A stretch of DNA of 64,000 bases, taken from assembly GCF_007990755.1 (NCBI RefSeq), contig NZ_BJXA01000013.1, positions 62,001 to 126,000 of the forward strand, written 5' to 3'. The notes beneath the pieces were generated by a model. That model saw nothing but the letters and a program-made list of their open reading frames with translations. It searched no databases and was not told the origin of the DNA. A program made the position numbers and the translations under genes. Source of the DNA: Nocardia ninae NBRC 108245 (GTDB taxonomy: Bacteria; Actinomycetota; Actinomycetes; Mycobacteriales; Mycobacteriaceae). This document shows, piece by piece, positions 46,649-54,704 of the stretch (position 1 is its first letter; each line of letters begins with the position of its first letter).

Positions 46649-48178
46649 TCAGCGCCAACTCGGCAGCCACAGGTGCTGCTGCCAACTCGACACGGTGATC
46701 GGCAGCCCGGCGAGGATCGGGTAGTTCCAGGCGAAGTTCGCGACGACCAACCCCAGATATAGGCAGACCAGCAGCAGGCCGGTGTCGCGGCGTTCGCGAT
46801 GATCGGTCGCGCGGCCGAGGATCTGCCCGAGCGCCAGGGCGACCAGCATGATCAGGAAGGGGGCCATGGCGGTGGCGTAGAAGTAGTACATCTGCCGGTC
46901 GAGCACGGCGAACCAGGGCAGCCAGGCCGCCGCGTAGCCGGTGAGGGCCGCGATGTAGCGCCAGTCGCGGCGGGTGATGGACTGCCATAGCGCCCAACCG
47001 AGGGCGGGCACCGCCAGCCACCAGATGGCGGGCGTGCCGATCAGCATGATCGCGCGCACACACTCCGATTGCCCGCATCCGGTGGTCTGTGCGGGCTCGG
47101 GAAAGTGGTAGAGCATCGGCCGCAAGCCCATCGGCCACGTCCACGGCTTCGACTCCCACGGATGGCGGTACCCGGCGGAATTGGTCAGATGGGTGTGCAC
47201 GTCCAGCATGGCGGCGTGGTGGAACCACAAGGAGCGCAACGTTTCTGGGACGAATGAGAAGAACCCGCCGCCCGCGACGGCATGTCGGTTCACCCCGGTC
47301 TCGCTGCCGAACCATCCCGCGTAGGACGCCAAGTACACGCCCAGCGCCACTATGACCAGCGCGAACGCCGCGGGTGCCGCGTCGCGCACGATCGTGCCGA
47401 GGAACGGGCGCCGCGCTCCGTAGTGCCGCCGCGCGGCGGCATCGAAACCCAGACACAGGATTACGAAGAAGACCAGGAAATACGCGCCGGACCACTTTGT
47501 GCCACAGGCCAACCCGAGCAGCACGCCCGCGCCGAACCGCCACCAGCGCACGCCGAGGCGAGGCCCATACGCGGACAACGAAATCCGGCCCTCGGCCTGC
47601 GCCATTCGCGCTCGGACCTCGTCGCGATCGACGATCAGACAGCCGAACGCCCCGGTGACCAGCACCGCCAGGAAGATATCGAGCATGCCGATCCGCGACG
47701 AGACGAACGTGACGCCGTCGGCGATCATCAGGATTCCGGCGATGGCACCGATCAGCGTCGAGCGCGTCAGCCGCCGGACGATCCGAATCACCAACAGCAC
47801 CAGCAGAGTTCCGGCCACCGCCGCCGAGAACCGCCACCCCAGCGGTGTGTAACCGAACAGCGCCTCGCCCACGGCGATCAGCAGCTTCCCGACCGGTGGG
47901 TGGACCACGACCACGTACCCGGGATTGTCTTCGATGCCCATCCCGTTGTGCAGCATCTCCCAGGCCTGCAACGCGTAGTACTTCTCGTCGAAGACCGGCA
48001 CCCCGGCGTCGGTCGTCGAGCCGAGCCCAGCGAAACGTGTCACCGCCGCGAGCAGCGTCAGCACCGCGGTGACCCACCAACCGCGTGCGGTATCAGCCGA
48101 ATCGGCTGCGAGCTTCGGCCCCGACGGATTGACTATCGGACGAGCCGACCACCGCTCGAGCACCGAACCGACCACCAC
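46649..48178 (-). CDS. pmt: protein O-mannosyltransferase (PMT family, glycosyltransferase 39)
   Basis: A 509-residue polytopic membrane enzyme with about eleven hydrophobic segments. It transfers mannose from polyprenyl phosphate to Ser/Thr of exported proteins. The catalytic acid pair Asp64-Glu65 sits in PVFDEKYYALQAWEMLHN, followed by HPPVGKLLI. The later conserved loops include a HTHLTNSAGYRHPWESKPW segment and LDRQMYYFYATAMAPFL. The actinobacterial homologue is Mycobacterium Pmt. A GTG at 48178 or the next at 48175 starts it; a TAGGGT -10 six bases before the second suggests leaderless expression. It follows a small membrane-protein gene by 22 bases. Confidence 0.9.
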   Translation of the reverse strand: MVVGSVLERWSARPIVNPSGPKLAADSADTARGWWVTAVLTLLAAVTRFAGLGSTTDAGVPVFDEKYYALQAWEMLHNGMGIEDNPGYVVVVHPPVGKLLIAVGEALFGYTPLGWRFSAAVAGTLLVLLVIRIVRRLTRSTLIGAIAGILMIADGVTFVSSRIGMLDIFLAVLVTGAFGCLIVDRDEVRARMAQAEGRISLSAYGPRLGVRWWRFGAGVLLGLACGTKWSGAYFLVFFVILCLGFDAAARRHYGARRPFLGTIVRDAAPAAFALVIVALGVYLASYAGWFGSETGVNRHAVAGGGFFSFVPETLRSLWFHHAAMLDVHTHLTNSAGYRHPWESKPWTWPMGLRPMLYHFPEPAQTTGCGQSECVRAIMLIGTPAIWWLAVPALGWALWQSITRRDWRYIAALTGYAAAWLPWFAVLDRQMYYFYATAMAPFLIMLVALALGQILGRATDHRERRDTGLLLVCLYLGLVVANFAWNYPILAGLPITVSSWQQHLWLPSWR

Positions 48179-48200
48179 CCGACCCTACGCAAGGGTCGAT

Positions 48201-48833
48201 TCAGTAGACCAAATTCGCGCCGAAATCAGGGACAACCCCGATCAGGACGAGTTGACTCCACCGGTCCAGGCGGCCGTTGTGCATCTCCCAAAACCTGCGG
48301 CACAACTGGAAATACTCCAGGACGACCTGGCGTTCACCGTGCTCCAGCAGGTCTTTGGCCAGGCTCATGTTCGGTCCGAAGGTGTCCATCTGCGGCGAGC
48401 CGGGACTGTTGCCTGCGGCGAGCAGGTGCCCCTTGGCGTCGTGGACGCGCCCCTCGCGCAAAGCGATTCGGCCGAGCACCATGTTGGCGTCGTGGATGGC
48501 GTTGCCGTAATTCCAGTTGTCGCGGAACCCGGGCGCCATCGCCAGCAGCTCCTGCGCGTAGTCGCGGGCCGCTTCGATATCCCCGTCGGTGAAACTGTCT
48601 TTCGCCAGATCCGGCAGTGCGTAGAACCTGTCGGAGGTGGTTCCCGACGCCTCCGCGGTCGCGATGCCGGGCAGTGACGGCAAGGTCGCGACGGCTCCCA
48701 CCATCGCTGCCGCGGCCAGCGCCGCTACCACGATCCCGGCCACCGCCCGTGGCCGTAACGACCGGACGGCGGTGTGCTGCTTCGGCTTCGGCTGGTCGTC
48801 GAGCGCGGAATAGATGGACGGGTGCTCTGTCAT
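48201..48833 (-). CDS. membrane-anchored protein with helical-repeat ectodomain, unknown function
   Basis: A 210-residue protein I do not recognise. Residues 1-28 are polar, ~29-53 form one transmembrane helix, and the rest is an external helical domain with TPR-like helix pairs (FTDGDIEAARDYAQELLA, ANMVLGRIALREGRVHDAKG). It contains a DRFYALPDLAKDSF segment near the membrane. It precedes pmt on the same strand by 22 bases, so it could be co-transcribed or be a mannosylation substrate or partner (inference). No ribosome-binding site worth noting. Confidence 0.6.
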   Translation of the reverse strand: MTEHPSIYSALDDQPKPKQHTAVRSLRPRAVAGIVVAALAAAAMVGAVATLPSLPGIATAEASGTTSDRFYALPDLAKDSFTDGDIEAARDYAQELLAMAPGFRDNWNYGNAIHDANMVLGRIALREGRVHDAKGHLLAAGNSPGSPQMDTFGPNMSLAKDLLEHGERQVVLEYFQLCRRFWEMHNGRLDRWSQLVLIGVVPDFGANLVY

Positions 48834-49013
48834 CTCGGCCTTACCTGATCAAAGACGGGTGCGCGCCGCTCGTTCGGATCGCGGAGCTCAGCTAGAGCAT
48901 CGCGCGATCCCTACCTGCACCCATAAGTTTTCGATCATCCACCGATCACCTGCCGAACGGCGCGAGCCCGGCCCGGATCGAATGATCCTGAGCCGGGCCG
49001 CAATCCGCCCGGG

Positions 49014-49499
49014 TCAGTTGGCCATGGTGGCGAACATGCCCGGCTCGTAGGACCCGCCCTTCTGGTGCACGATCACCGCGAGCCGGTTGGCCGCGTTGAT
49101 CATGGCCACCAGCGCGACCAGTGCGACGGTCTGGTCGTCGTCGTAATGCTTGCGTACCTGGGCCCACGTCTCGTCGGACACACCCTGGTGGGCGTCGGCG
49201 AGTCGAGTGCCCTCTTCGACGAGCGCGAGCGCGGCCTGCTCGGCCTCGGTGAACACGGTGGCCTCGCGCCAGGCGGCCACCAGATGCAGCCGGACCGAGG
49301 TTTCCCCGGCCGCCGCGGCGTCCTTGGTGTGGGCGTCGATGCACCAGCCGCAGCCGTTGATCTGGCTCGCGCGCAGCGACACCAGTTCCTGGGTGGACTT
49401 CGGCAGCGGCGACTGCTGGATCGTCAGACCGACGTTGGCGAACCGCTTGGCGATCTTGCTGCCGATTTCGGTGCTGAACAGGTCGATACGGGGTTCCAT
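49014..49499 (-). CDS. carboxymuconolactone decarboxylase (AhpD-fold) family protein
   Basis: A 161-residue AhpD-fold protein. The redox motif C50-x-x-C53-x-x-x-H57 is in NGCGWCIDAHTK, typical of CMD/AhpD peroxidase-type members. No signal peptide. The ATG at 49499 has gaggac just upstream and was preferred over a longer frame with no support. It is divergent from an ECF41-type sigma gene, and CMD proteins are the classic targets of ECF41 sigma factors. A TGTCACA element with a CATC box fits an ECF41 promoter for it (see the sites at 49541-49567). Confidence 0.9.
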   Translation of the reverse strand: MEPRIDLFSTEIGSKIAKRFANVGLTIQQSPLPKSTQELVSLRASQINGCGWCIDAHTKDAAAAGETSVRLHLVAAWREATVFTEAEQAALALVEEGTRLADAHQGVSDETWAQVRKHYDDDQTVALVALVAMINAANRLAVIVHQKGGSYEPGMFATMAN

Positions 49500-49540
49500 G
49501 ACTGGGTCCTCACTGGTGGTGTTGAACTGAACGACCATGA

Positions 49541-49567
49541 GATGCCGAGGGGTCGGTCCGTGTGACA
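49541..49567 (-). promoter_or_regulatory. ECF41-type promoter candidate for the CMD gene
   Basis: On the reverse strand TGTCACA (49561-49567) is followed after 16 bases by CATC (49541-49544). ECF41 sigma factors recognise TGTCACA-N16-CGTC, so this has a one-base change in the -10. Confidence 0.45.
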
Positions 49568-49602
49568 GGCGCGGTGCCGTGACGTGTGACACAAGCTTCA
49601 GG

Positions 49603-49629
49603 TGTCACAAAACCGTGGGCCCCGGTGTC
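49603..49629 (+). promoter_or_regulatory. ECF41-type promoter candidate for the sigma factor gene
   Basis: TGTCACA (49603-49609) is followed after 16 bases by TGTC (49626-49629), one base from the ECF41 -10 CGTC. It lies 38 bases before the sigma factor ATG, so the sigma factor may transcribe its own gene. Other TGTGACA repeats cluster nearby (49561-49591). Confidence 0.55.
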
Positions 49630-49667
49630 TGGTGCGTGACACAGTCGAGAGCGAAGAGGAGTCATCC

Positions 49668-50594
49668 ATGGCAGGCACGTCGCAGCACCCGGCCGAAGAT
49701 CGCCGCGAGGGCGATCGCCCGGACGCCACCGCCACTTTCGTCGCCCATCGCAATCTGCTGTTCACCGTCGCCTACGAGATGCTCGGCTCGGCCGCCGACG
49801 CCGAAGACGTGCTGCAGGAGACCTGGTTGCGGTGGGCCGGGGTCGATCTCGACACAGTGCGGGATCAGCGCGCCTACCTGGTCCGGATCGCCACCCGTCA
49901 GGCGCTGGTCCGGCTGCGCACCCTCGGCCGTCGCAAGGAGTCCTACGTCGGGCAGTGGCTGCCCGAACCGTTGCTGACCGCGCCCGATGTGGCCGAGGAC
50001 GTCGAGTTGGCCGAGAGCGTGTCGATGGCGATGATGCTGGTGCTGGAGACGCTCGCGCCCACCGAGCGGGCCGTGTTCGTGCTCCGTGAAGTGTTCGATC
50101 TGCCGTACGAGGAGATCGCCGAAGCCGTCGACAAGACCCCGGCCGCGGTGCGCCAGATCATCCACCGGGCCCGCGCTCACGTAAGCGCGCGCCGACCGCG
50201 CGGGGTGGTTTCCCAAGCCGAGACCAAGGGCGCGCTCGATGCTTTCCACCGGGCCGTCGAAACCGGTGATATGCAGGGTCTGCTCGATATTCTCGCGCCG
50301 GATGTCGTCTTCTTGGGCGACGGTGGTGGTATCAAGCAGGCCGCGCTGCAACCCGTCATCGGGGCCGCCCGGGTCGCTCGCTTCCTGTCCATCGGCCTGC
50401 CACGGGTCCGCGCCATGATGACGATCGAGCCGGTGCAGGTGAACGGCTCCCCGGCGCTGCTGCTCCGGCACGACGGCGCGGTCGACAGCGTCATCGCGCT
50501 GCGCATCGACGACGGGCTCGTCACCGGGCTCTACTCCGTGCGTAATCCGGAGAAGTTCTCGCACATGGAGCGGGAGACCGCGTTGCGACGCTGA
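49668..50594 (+). CDS. ECF41-family sigma factor (SigJ-like) with SnoaL-type C-terminal domain
   Basis: A 308-residue extracytoplasmic-function sigma factor. Region 2 is NLLFTVAYEMLGSAADAEDV (~residues 28-48), region 4 is LPYEEIAEAVDKTPAAVRQI (~145-165). A C-terminal SnoaL-like domain (~195-300) contains the conserved ECF41 motif DGGG (in FLGDGGGIKQAAL) and an RNPEKFSH end. In ECF41 the C-terminal domain tunes activity in place of a separate anti-sigma factor, and none is visible here. The ATG follows GAGGAG. It is divergent from the CMD gene. Confidence 0.92.
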   Translation: MAGTSQHPAEDRREGDRPDATATFVAHRNLLFTVAYEMLGSAADAEDVLQETWLRWAGVDLDTVRDQRAYLVRIATRQALVRLRTLGRRKESYVGQWLPEPLLTAPDVAEDVELAESVSMAMMLVLETLAPTERAVFVLREVFDLPYEEIAEAVDKTPAAVRQIIHRARAHVSARRPRGVVSQAETKGALDAFHRAVETGDMQGLLDILAPDVVFLGDGGGIKQAALQPVIGAARVARFLSIGLPRVRAMMTIEPVQVNGSPALLLRHDGAVDSVIALRIDDGLVTGLYSVRNPEKFSHMERETALRR

Positions 50595-50608
50595 TCGTTT
50601 TCGCGTAT

Positions 50609-50660
50609 CGACGGCCCGGCGCCGCCGTGTCCACCGAGGACCGGCGGCGCCGGGCCGTCG
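50609..50660. terminator. 19-bp perfect-stem terminator after the sigma factor gene
   Basis: The arms cgacggcccggcgccgccg (50609-50627) and 50642-50660 are perfectly complementary with a 14-base loop. No U tract follows, which is common in high-GC actinobacteria. It ends the sigma factor transcript before the nitroreductase-fold gene. Confidence 0.85.
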
Positions 50661-50819
50661 TGGTCTGTGGTTGCGGGCTCGGGCACTGAAGTGACATTCA
50701 CCTCGATGACAGAACAGCGTCCCGTGGCGACACTGGAGAACGGCGTCGGTCACGAATGGCCTGGTCACCGAGGTGTGACGCCTCTCGAATATTTCTATGC
50801 GGAAGGGTAGCTCGAACTC

Positions 50820-51818
50820 ATGGCACCGTCGGGGCCGACCATGGACACCGTCAAGATCGCGCTGGAGATGGCGGTGCGCGCACCGTCGATCCACAACACC
50901 CAGCCGTGGCGGTGGCGGATCCGTGATCGGGAGATCGAGCTGTGGGCCGACCCGAAGCGCCAGCTGGTGGCGAGTGATCCGCGGCAGGGCAAGCTGGTGG
51001 TGAGCTGCGGCGCGGTGCTGCATCATCTGCGCGTCGCCCTGGCGGTTGTCGGCTGGTCCGCCGACGTGACGCAGCTGCCCGACCCGGCGGAGCCGGACCA
51101 TCTGGCGACCATCGGGCTCACACCGCATCAGCCCACCCAGGCCGACATCGAGCTCGGCGCCGCAGTACTACAGCGGCACACCGACCGCCGCGGCTACCGC
51201 TCGTGGGAGATCCCCGCCGGTCACCTCCGGACCATCTCGACCAGGGCGGCGAAGTTCGGTGCCGTGGTGCGCCACGTCCCGGACGGCCTTCGGCGCCGGT
51301 TGGTGCAGCCGTTCCACGATGCCGTGACCCGGCACGCGGCCGACCTCGACTATCAACTCGAACTCGTCGAATGGAGTGGCGGGCACCGGACCGAAGACGG
51401 CGTGCCCGGGTCGAATGTCCCGCGCCCGCACCAGTGCGACCAGATTCCCGCCCGCGTGTTCGCCGACGCCGATCTGATCGACGATCTCACCGAGCCCGAC
51501 GCGGCGGAATGGTTGGTGATCTGCACCCCGCACGATGACCGTTCGTCCCAGCTGCGCGCCGGCGAGACCACCAGCGCACTGCTGCTGGAAGCCACCCGCC
51601 TCGGACTGTCCAGCTGTCTGCAAACCGAGCCGCTCGGCCTCCCCGAACTGCGCGACGACATCCGGTCGCAAGTGCTCTACGACTGCGCCTTCCCGCAAAC
51701 TATGATCCGCATCGGCTGGGTGCCGACCGATTCCGCGCCGCTACCGTCCACCCCGCGGCGGCCGATCGAAGACATTATCGACGTAGATCCGTTGGCCGCC
51801 ACCACTTTTGGGCGCTGA
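50820..51818 (+). CDS. Acg-type nitroreductase-fold protein
   Basis: A 332-residue protein of the Acg/nitroreductase family (RAPSIHNTQPWRWRI as the conserved N-terminal FMN-fold signature, then QRHTDRRGYRSWEI, then AGETTSALLLEATRLGLSS). Acg proteins bind FMN but usually lack reductase activity, and in mycobacteria many belong to the hypoxia (DosR) regulon. The ATG at 50820 lies about 11 bases after ggaaggg; an ATG at 50841 is also possible. A weak DosR-like motif is upstream (50681-50696). Confidence 0.82.
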   Translation: MAPSGPTMDTVKIALEMAVRAPSIHNTQPWRWRIRDREIELWADPKRQLVASDPRQGKLVVSCGAVLHHLRVALAVVGWSADVTQLPDPAEPDHLATIGLTPHQPTQADIELGAAVLQRHTDRRGYRSWEIPAGHLRTISTRAAKFGAVVRHVPDGLRRRLVQPFHDAVTRHAADLDYQLELVEWSGGHRTEDGVPGSNVPRPHQCDQIPARVFADADLIDDLTEPDAAEWLVICTPHDDRSSQLRAGETTSALLLEATRLGLSSCLQTEPLGLPELRDDIRSQVLYDCAFPQTMIRIGWVPTDSAPLPSTPRRPIEDIIDVDPLAATTFGR

Positions 51819-51878
51819 GCAGGCCGACCGTGGGAGCTGCCGGCGTTGTCTCGCGCGACCGCCTATCGGTTGGCTGGC

Positions 51879-54704
51879 TCACTCGTTGCCTGCACGCGTG
51901 GCAGCCAGGGCGCTGGACAGGACCTCGTGCAGCGGATTGTCTTCCTCGACTTCGGTGAGTGCCTTGCCGAGGACTGCTGCGGCATCATCGGCGCGGCCCA
52001 ACTCGAGCAGGATCCGGCCGTGCACCAGATCGGCGCGTAGCGCGGGCTCGATGGCGTCGATGGTGCGGAAGTTGGTCGCAGCGGCCGCGGCACGCAGCGC
52101 GGCATCATCCAGGCGGTCATCGGCGAACAGGATTCGCGCGGCGTTGTAGTCCAGCCGGGCTCGATGCCAGGTGAGCAGGTTCGGATCGGGCTCGGTGTCG
52201 GCGAAATCGCGCATAGCCTGATCGGCAACGTCGAGCGCGGCCAGCGCGGCGGCCGACTCACCACTCCAGTGCAGCGACAGTGCAGCGCTGTAGCGGCAGT
52301 AGGCAACTCGCAGCGGGTCGTTGTCGAGCACCGCCGCGTCAGCGGCCTGCCGGTAGTGTTCGGCGGCGAGGGCATCGCGATCGAGATTGTCGAGTAGGTC
52401 GGCGGTTTCGGCGAGGATCTCCGCCACGGCGCCGTGTTCGTCTCGGGCACGGTGGAATTCGACGATCTCCTCGTACAGGGCGAGCGCCTGATCCGGTTCG
52501 CCGAGTTGGCGATGCAAGCCCGCGAGCAGATAGCGGCACTGATGAGCCGACTCGTCCTGGCCGAGCCCCGCCCAGCTCGCGACGGCCTCCTCGGCGAGGT
52601 CGGCGGCGTCGAGCAGTTGCCCGGTCGCCCGGTAGGCGATGGCCAGATCCCACAGACAACGAGCGACCTGGGGCAGACCCTCCGTCCGGCCGATCGCGAC
52701 CGCGGTGAGCAGATCGTTGATGGCCTCGCCCGGCCGGTCCAGGTCGTTGAGCACGGCACCGCGCAGGCCGTGCATCGCCACCCGCAGGTCGGCGGGTGCG
52801 TCGGCGGCCAGGCTCGCCAAGGCCTCGTCGGCGGCGGCCAGCGCGGCTTCGGCCTCATCGCGGCTGCGCAGCAGCACGCCGAGGCGGAAGGCCGAAGGCG
52901 CGACCATACGGGGGATTCCGGCTTCCTTGAAGGCCGCCACGGCCGTGCGCGCGGCGTCGATCGCGTCGTCGAGTTCTTCGGCGCTGTGGATGTGCCGATG
53001 CATTCGGTGCGCCGCGACGTCGCCGATCAGCACCGGGTCGCCGGATTCGGCTGCGGTGGCGGCGGCCTGCGCGAGCAGGGACTCGGCCTCGGTCAGGTGC
53101 TCGGCCGCGGGCTCTTCGGCCTGTAACAGGCCGCTGGCCAATCGGATAGCGGACCAGACCTGCCCTTCGAGTTCGGGGCGCTGGATCAGATAGGCATACG
53201 AAGCACGCAGCAGCGCCGATCCCTCCGCGACTCGATCCTGCATGCACAGGTACTTGCCGAGGCAACCGAGAGCGACCTGGCGACCGTTTTCATCACCTGC
53301 GGCCTCGTACCGCTCGATGGCTTGCCACAGTAGCGATTCGGTCGTCGCGTTGTCGTCGTCCCACGACGCCAGTCGCGCGCGCAGGATTGCTGTGCGCGCG
53401 GCGAGTATCGAGTCGGCGGGGGCGTTTTCGGCCAGCGAGATGAGTTGCTGCACAAGAGGTTCTGCGGCGTCGGCGTCGTATCGGCGCAATAGGTGCTCGG
53501 CCCGTTCGACGAGCTCGTCGGCGGTCAGCGCGGTGACGTCCACCGGAGCGGCCACCTGCTGTGGAGGCGCCGGTACCCGGTGGTCGGCCGCGGCGGACAA
53601 GGGCAGGTGGTCCACCAGCGGCGCGCTCGCCAGCAGCCTTCGTACAGTGGACGTTTGATGGTCGGTACCGTTGCGCTGATCGAATCGGGCGGCGATGTCG
53701 AACGCGTGGCGCGCCAGCTCGTCGTGCAGCACCTGCGCGGTGGGCTCGGCCGCGGGCCGGTCCGCGTGCGCCGGACGCCGGACGATCACCTCGCCGTGGC
53801 CGGCGTCGACCACCGTGCGCAGCAACAAGGCCGCCGACGCGGCGAACCACATGGCGTCCTTGGGGCTCGGCGCGCGATCCAGCCAACCGAGGTGCCGGTC
53901 GAGGAGCTCGAGGCCGCGGGACTGGTTGCCGGTCAGGGCACAGAACTGCAGGTGGTCGCCGATCTCGGCCACATCCTGCGGCCTGGTGCGCAGGATGCGA
54001 TAGGCCCGGCGGTGCGCGTTGCGCGCCTGCTCGAGTTGTCCGGTGCGCACATACGGCAGCAGCAGGGTGGTGAGAATCCGCTGCGGTTGCTGCTCACAGT
54101 TGAGCTCGCCGTCCAGCACCGGCCCGGCGACCGCGATGGCCTCGGCGTCCCGGCCCCGATCGACCAGGTAGTCGGCCTTGTTGGTCGGATCGCAGCCCGC
54201 GCAGTCGGAGTTCTCATCCCGCGGCGTCGCACACCATTTCGCGTACCAGTCGTCCGCGGCCGCGAGGTCGCCGACGTGCGCGGCCACTCGATAGCGATAG
54301 GCGTACACCGCGTGCAAGCTTTGGCTCTCGGTGCGGTAGCGGCGTTCCATCTGATCGAGCACGGCCAACGCCCGATCCTTGGGCACCTCAGGGAATTTCG
54401 TCATCGCCGTGATGGCGTGCTTGAAATCCCAGCGCAGCGTCGCCGCCACCCACGGCTCGTGCGCCGCCGGGTTACGGTCGTAATCGGCCAGACACCGGGC
54501 GAACGGAACGAACAGCTTGGCAGGCTGCATGCCCTGGGTGTACGCGTCGATCAACCGCAGCCGCGCGTAGAAGGCGACTTCGGTGTGCTCCCCGGCCTCC
54601 GCGTGCCGCAGCACCTCTTCCAGCAGTGCGTCTTTGCCGTCGCCGAAGGGGAGTTGATCGGCTTGTTCGATCAACTGGTACAGGCTGTCAGCCGACTTGG
54701 CCAT
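51879..54704 (-). CDS. large TPR-repeat protein coupled to the HSP90-family gene
   Basis: A 941-residue soluble protein built mainly of tetratricopeptide-like helix pairs; one run is AAALAALDVADQAMRDFADT and another ADLAEEAVASWAGLGQDESA. Residues 1-~380 are more diverse (with a CAGC pair in DENSDCAGCDPTNKADYL); 420-941 is continuous helical repeat. Its start overlaps the HSP90-type gene stop by one base (TAATG), so the two are co-translated. TPR proteins bind HSP90 C-termini in eukaryotes; a chaperone-client or co-chaperone role here is inference. A longer upstream frame overlaps the HSP90 gene and was rejected. Confidence 0.78.
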   Translation of the reverse strand: MAKSADSLYQLIEQADQLPFGDGKDALLEEVLRHAEAGEHTEVAFYARLRLIDAYTQGMQPAKLFVPFARCLADYDRNPAAHEPWVAATLRWDFKHAITAMTKFPEVPKDRALAVLDQMERRYRTESQSLHAVYAYRYRVAAHVGDLAAADDWYAKWCATPRDENSDCAGCDPTNKADYLVDRGRDAEAIAVAGPVLDGELNCEQQPQRILTTLLLPYVRTGQLEQARNAHRRAYRILRTRPQDVAEIGDHLQFCALTGNQSRGLELLDRHLGWLDRAPSPKDAMWFAASAALLLRTVVDAGHGEVIVRRPAHADRPAAEPTAQVLHDELARHAFDIAARFDQRNGTDHQTSTVRRLLASAPLVDHLPLSAAADHRVPAPPQQVAAPVDVTALTADELVERAEHLLRRYDADAAEPLVQQLISLAENAPADSILAARTAILRARLASWDDDNATTESLLWQAIERYEAAGDENGRQVALGCLGKYLCMQDRVAEGSALLRASYAYLIQRPELEGQVWSAIRLASGLLQAEEPAAEHLTEAESLLAQAAATAAESGDPVLIGDVAAHRMHRHIHSAEELDDAIDAARTAVAAFKEAGIPRMVAPSAFRLGVLLRSRDEAEAALAAADEALASLAADAPADLRVAMHGLRGAVLNDLDRPGEAINDLLTAVAIGRTEGLPQVARCLWDLAIAYRATGQLLDAADLAEEAVASWAGLGQDESAHQCRYLLAGLHRQLGEPDQALALYEEIVEFHRARDEHGAVAEILAETADLLDNLDRDALAAEHYRQAADAAVLDNDPLRVAYCRYSAALSLHWSGESAAALAALDVADQAMRDFADTEPDPNLLTWHRARLDYNAARILFADDRLDDAALRAAAAATNFRTIDAIEPALRADLVHGRILLELGRADDAAAVLGKALTEVEEDNPLHEVLSSALAATRAGNE

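Noticed and set aside
50681-50696. Possible DosR box upstream of the Acg-type gene (gggcactgaagtgaca)
   Set aside because: Only the inner CACT/AGTG symmetry fits; the flanking bases do not match the DosR consensus, so it is too weak to annotate.
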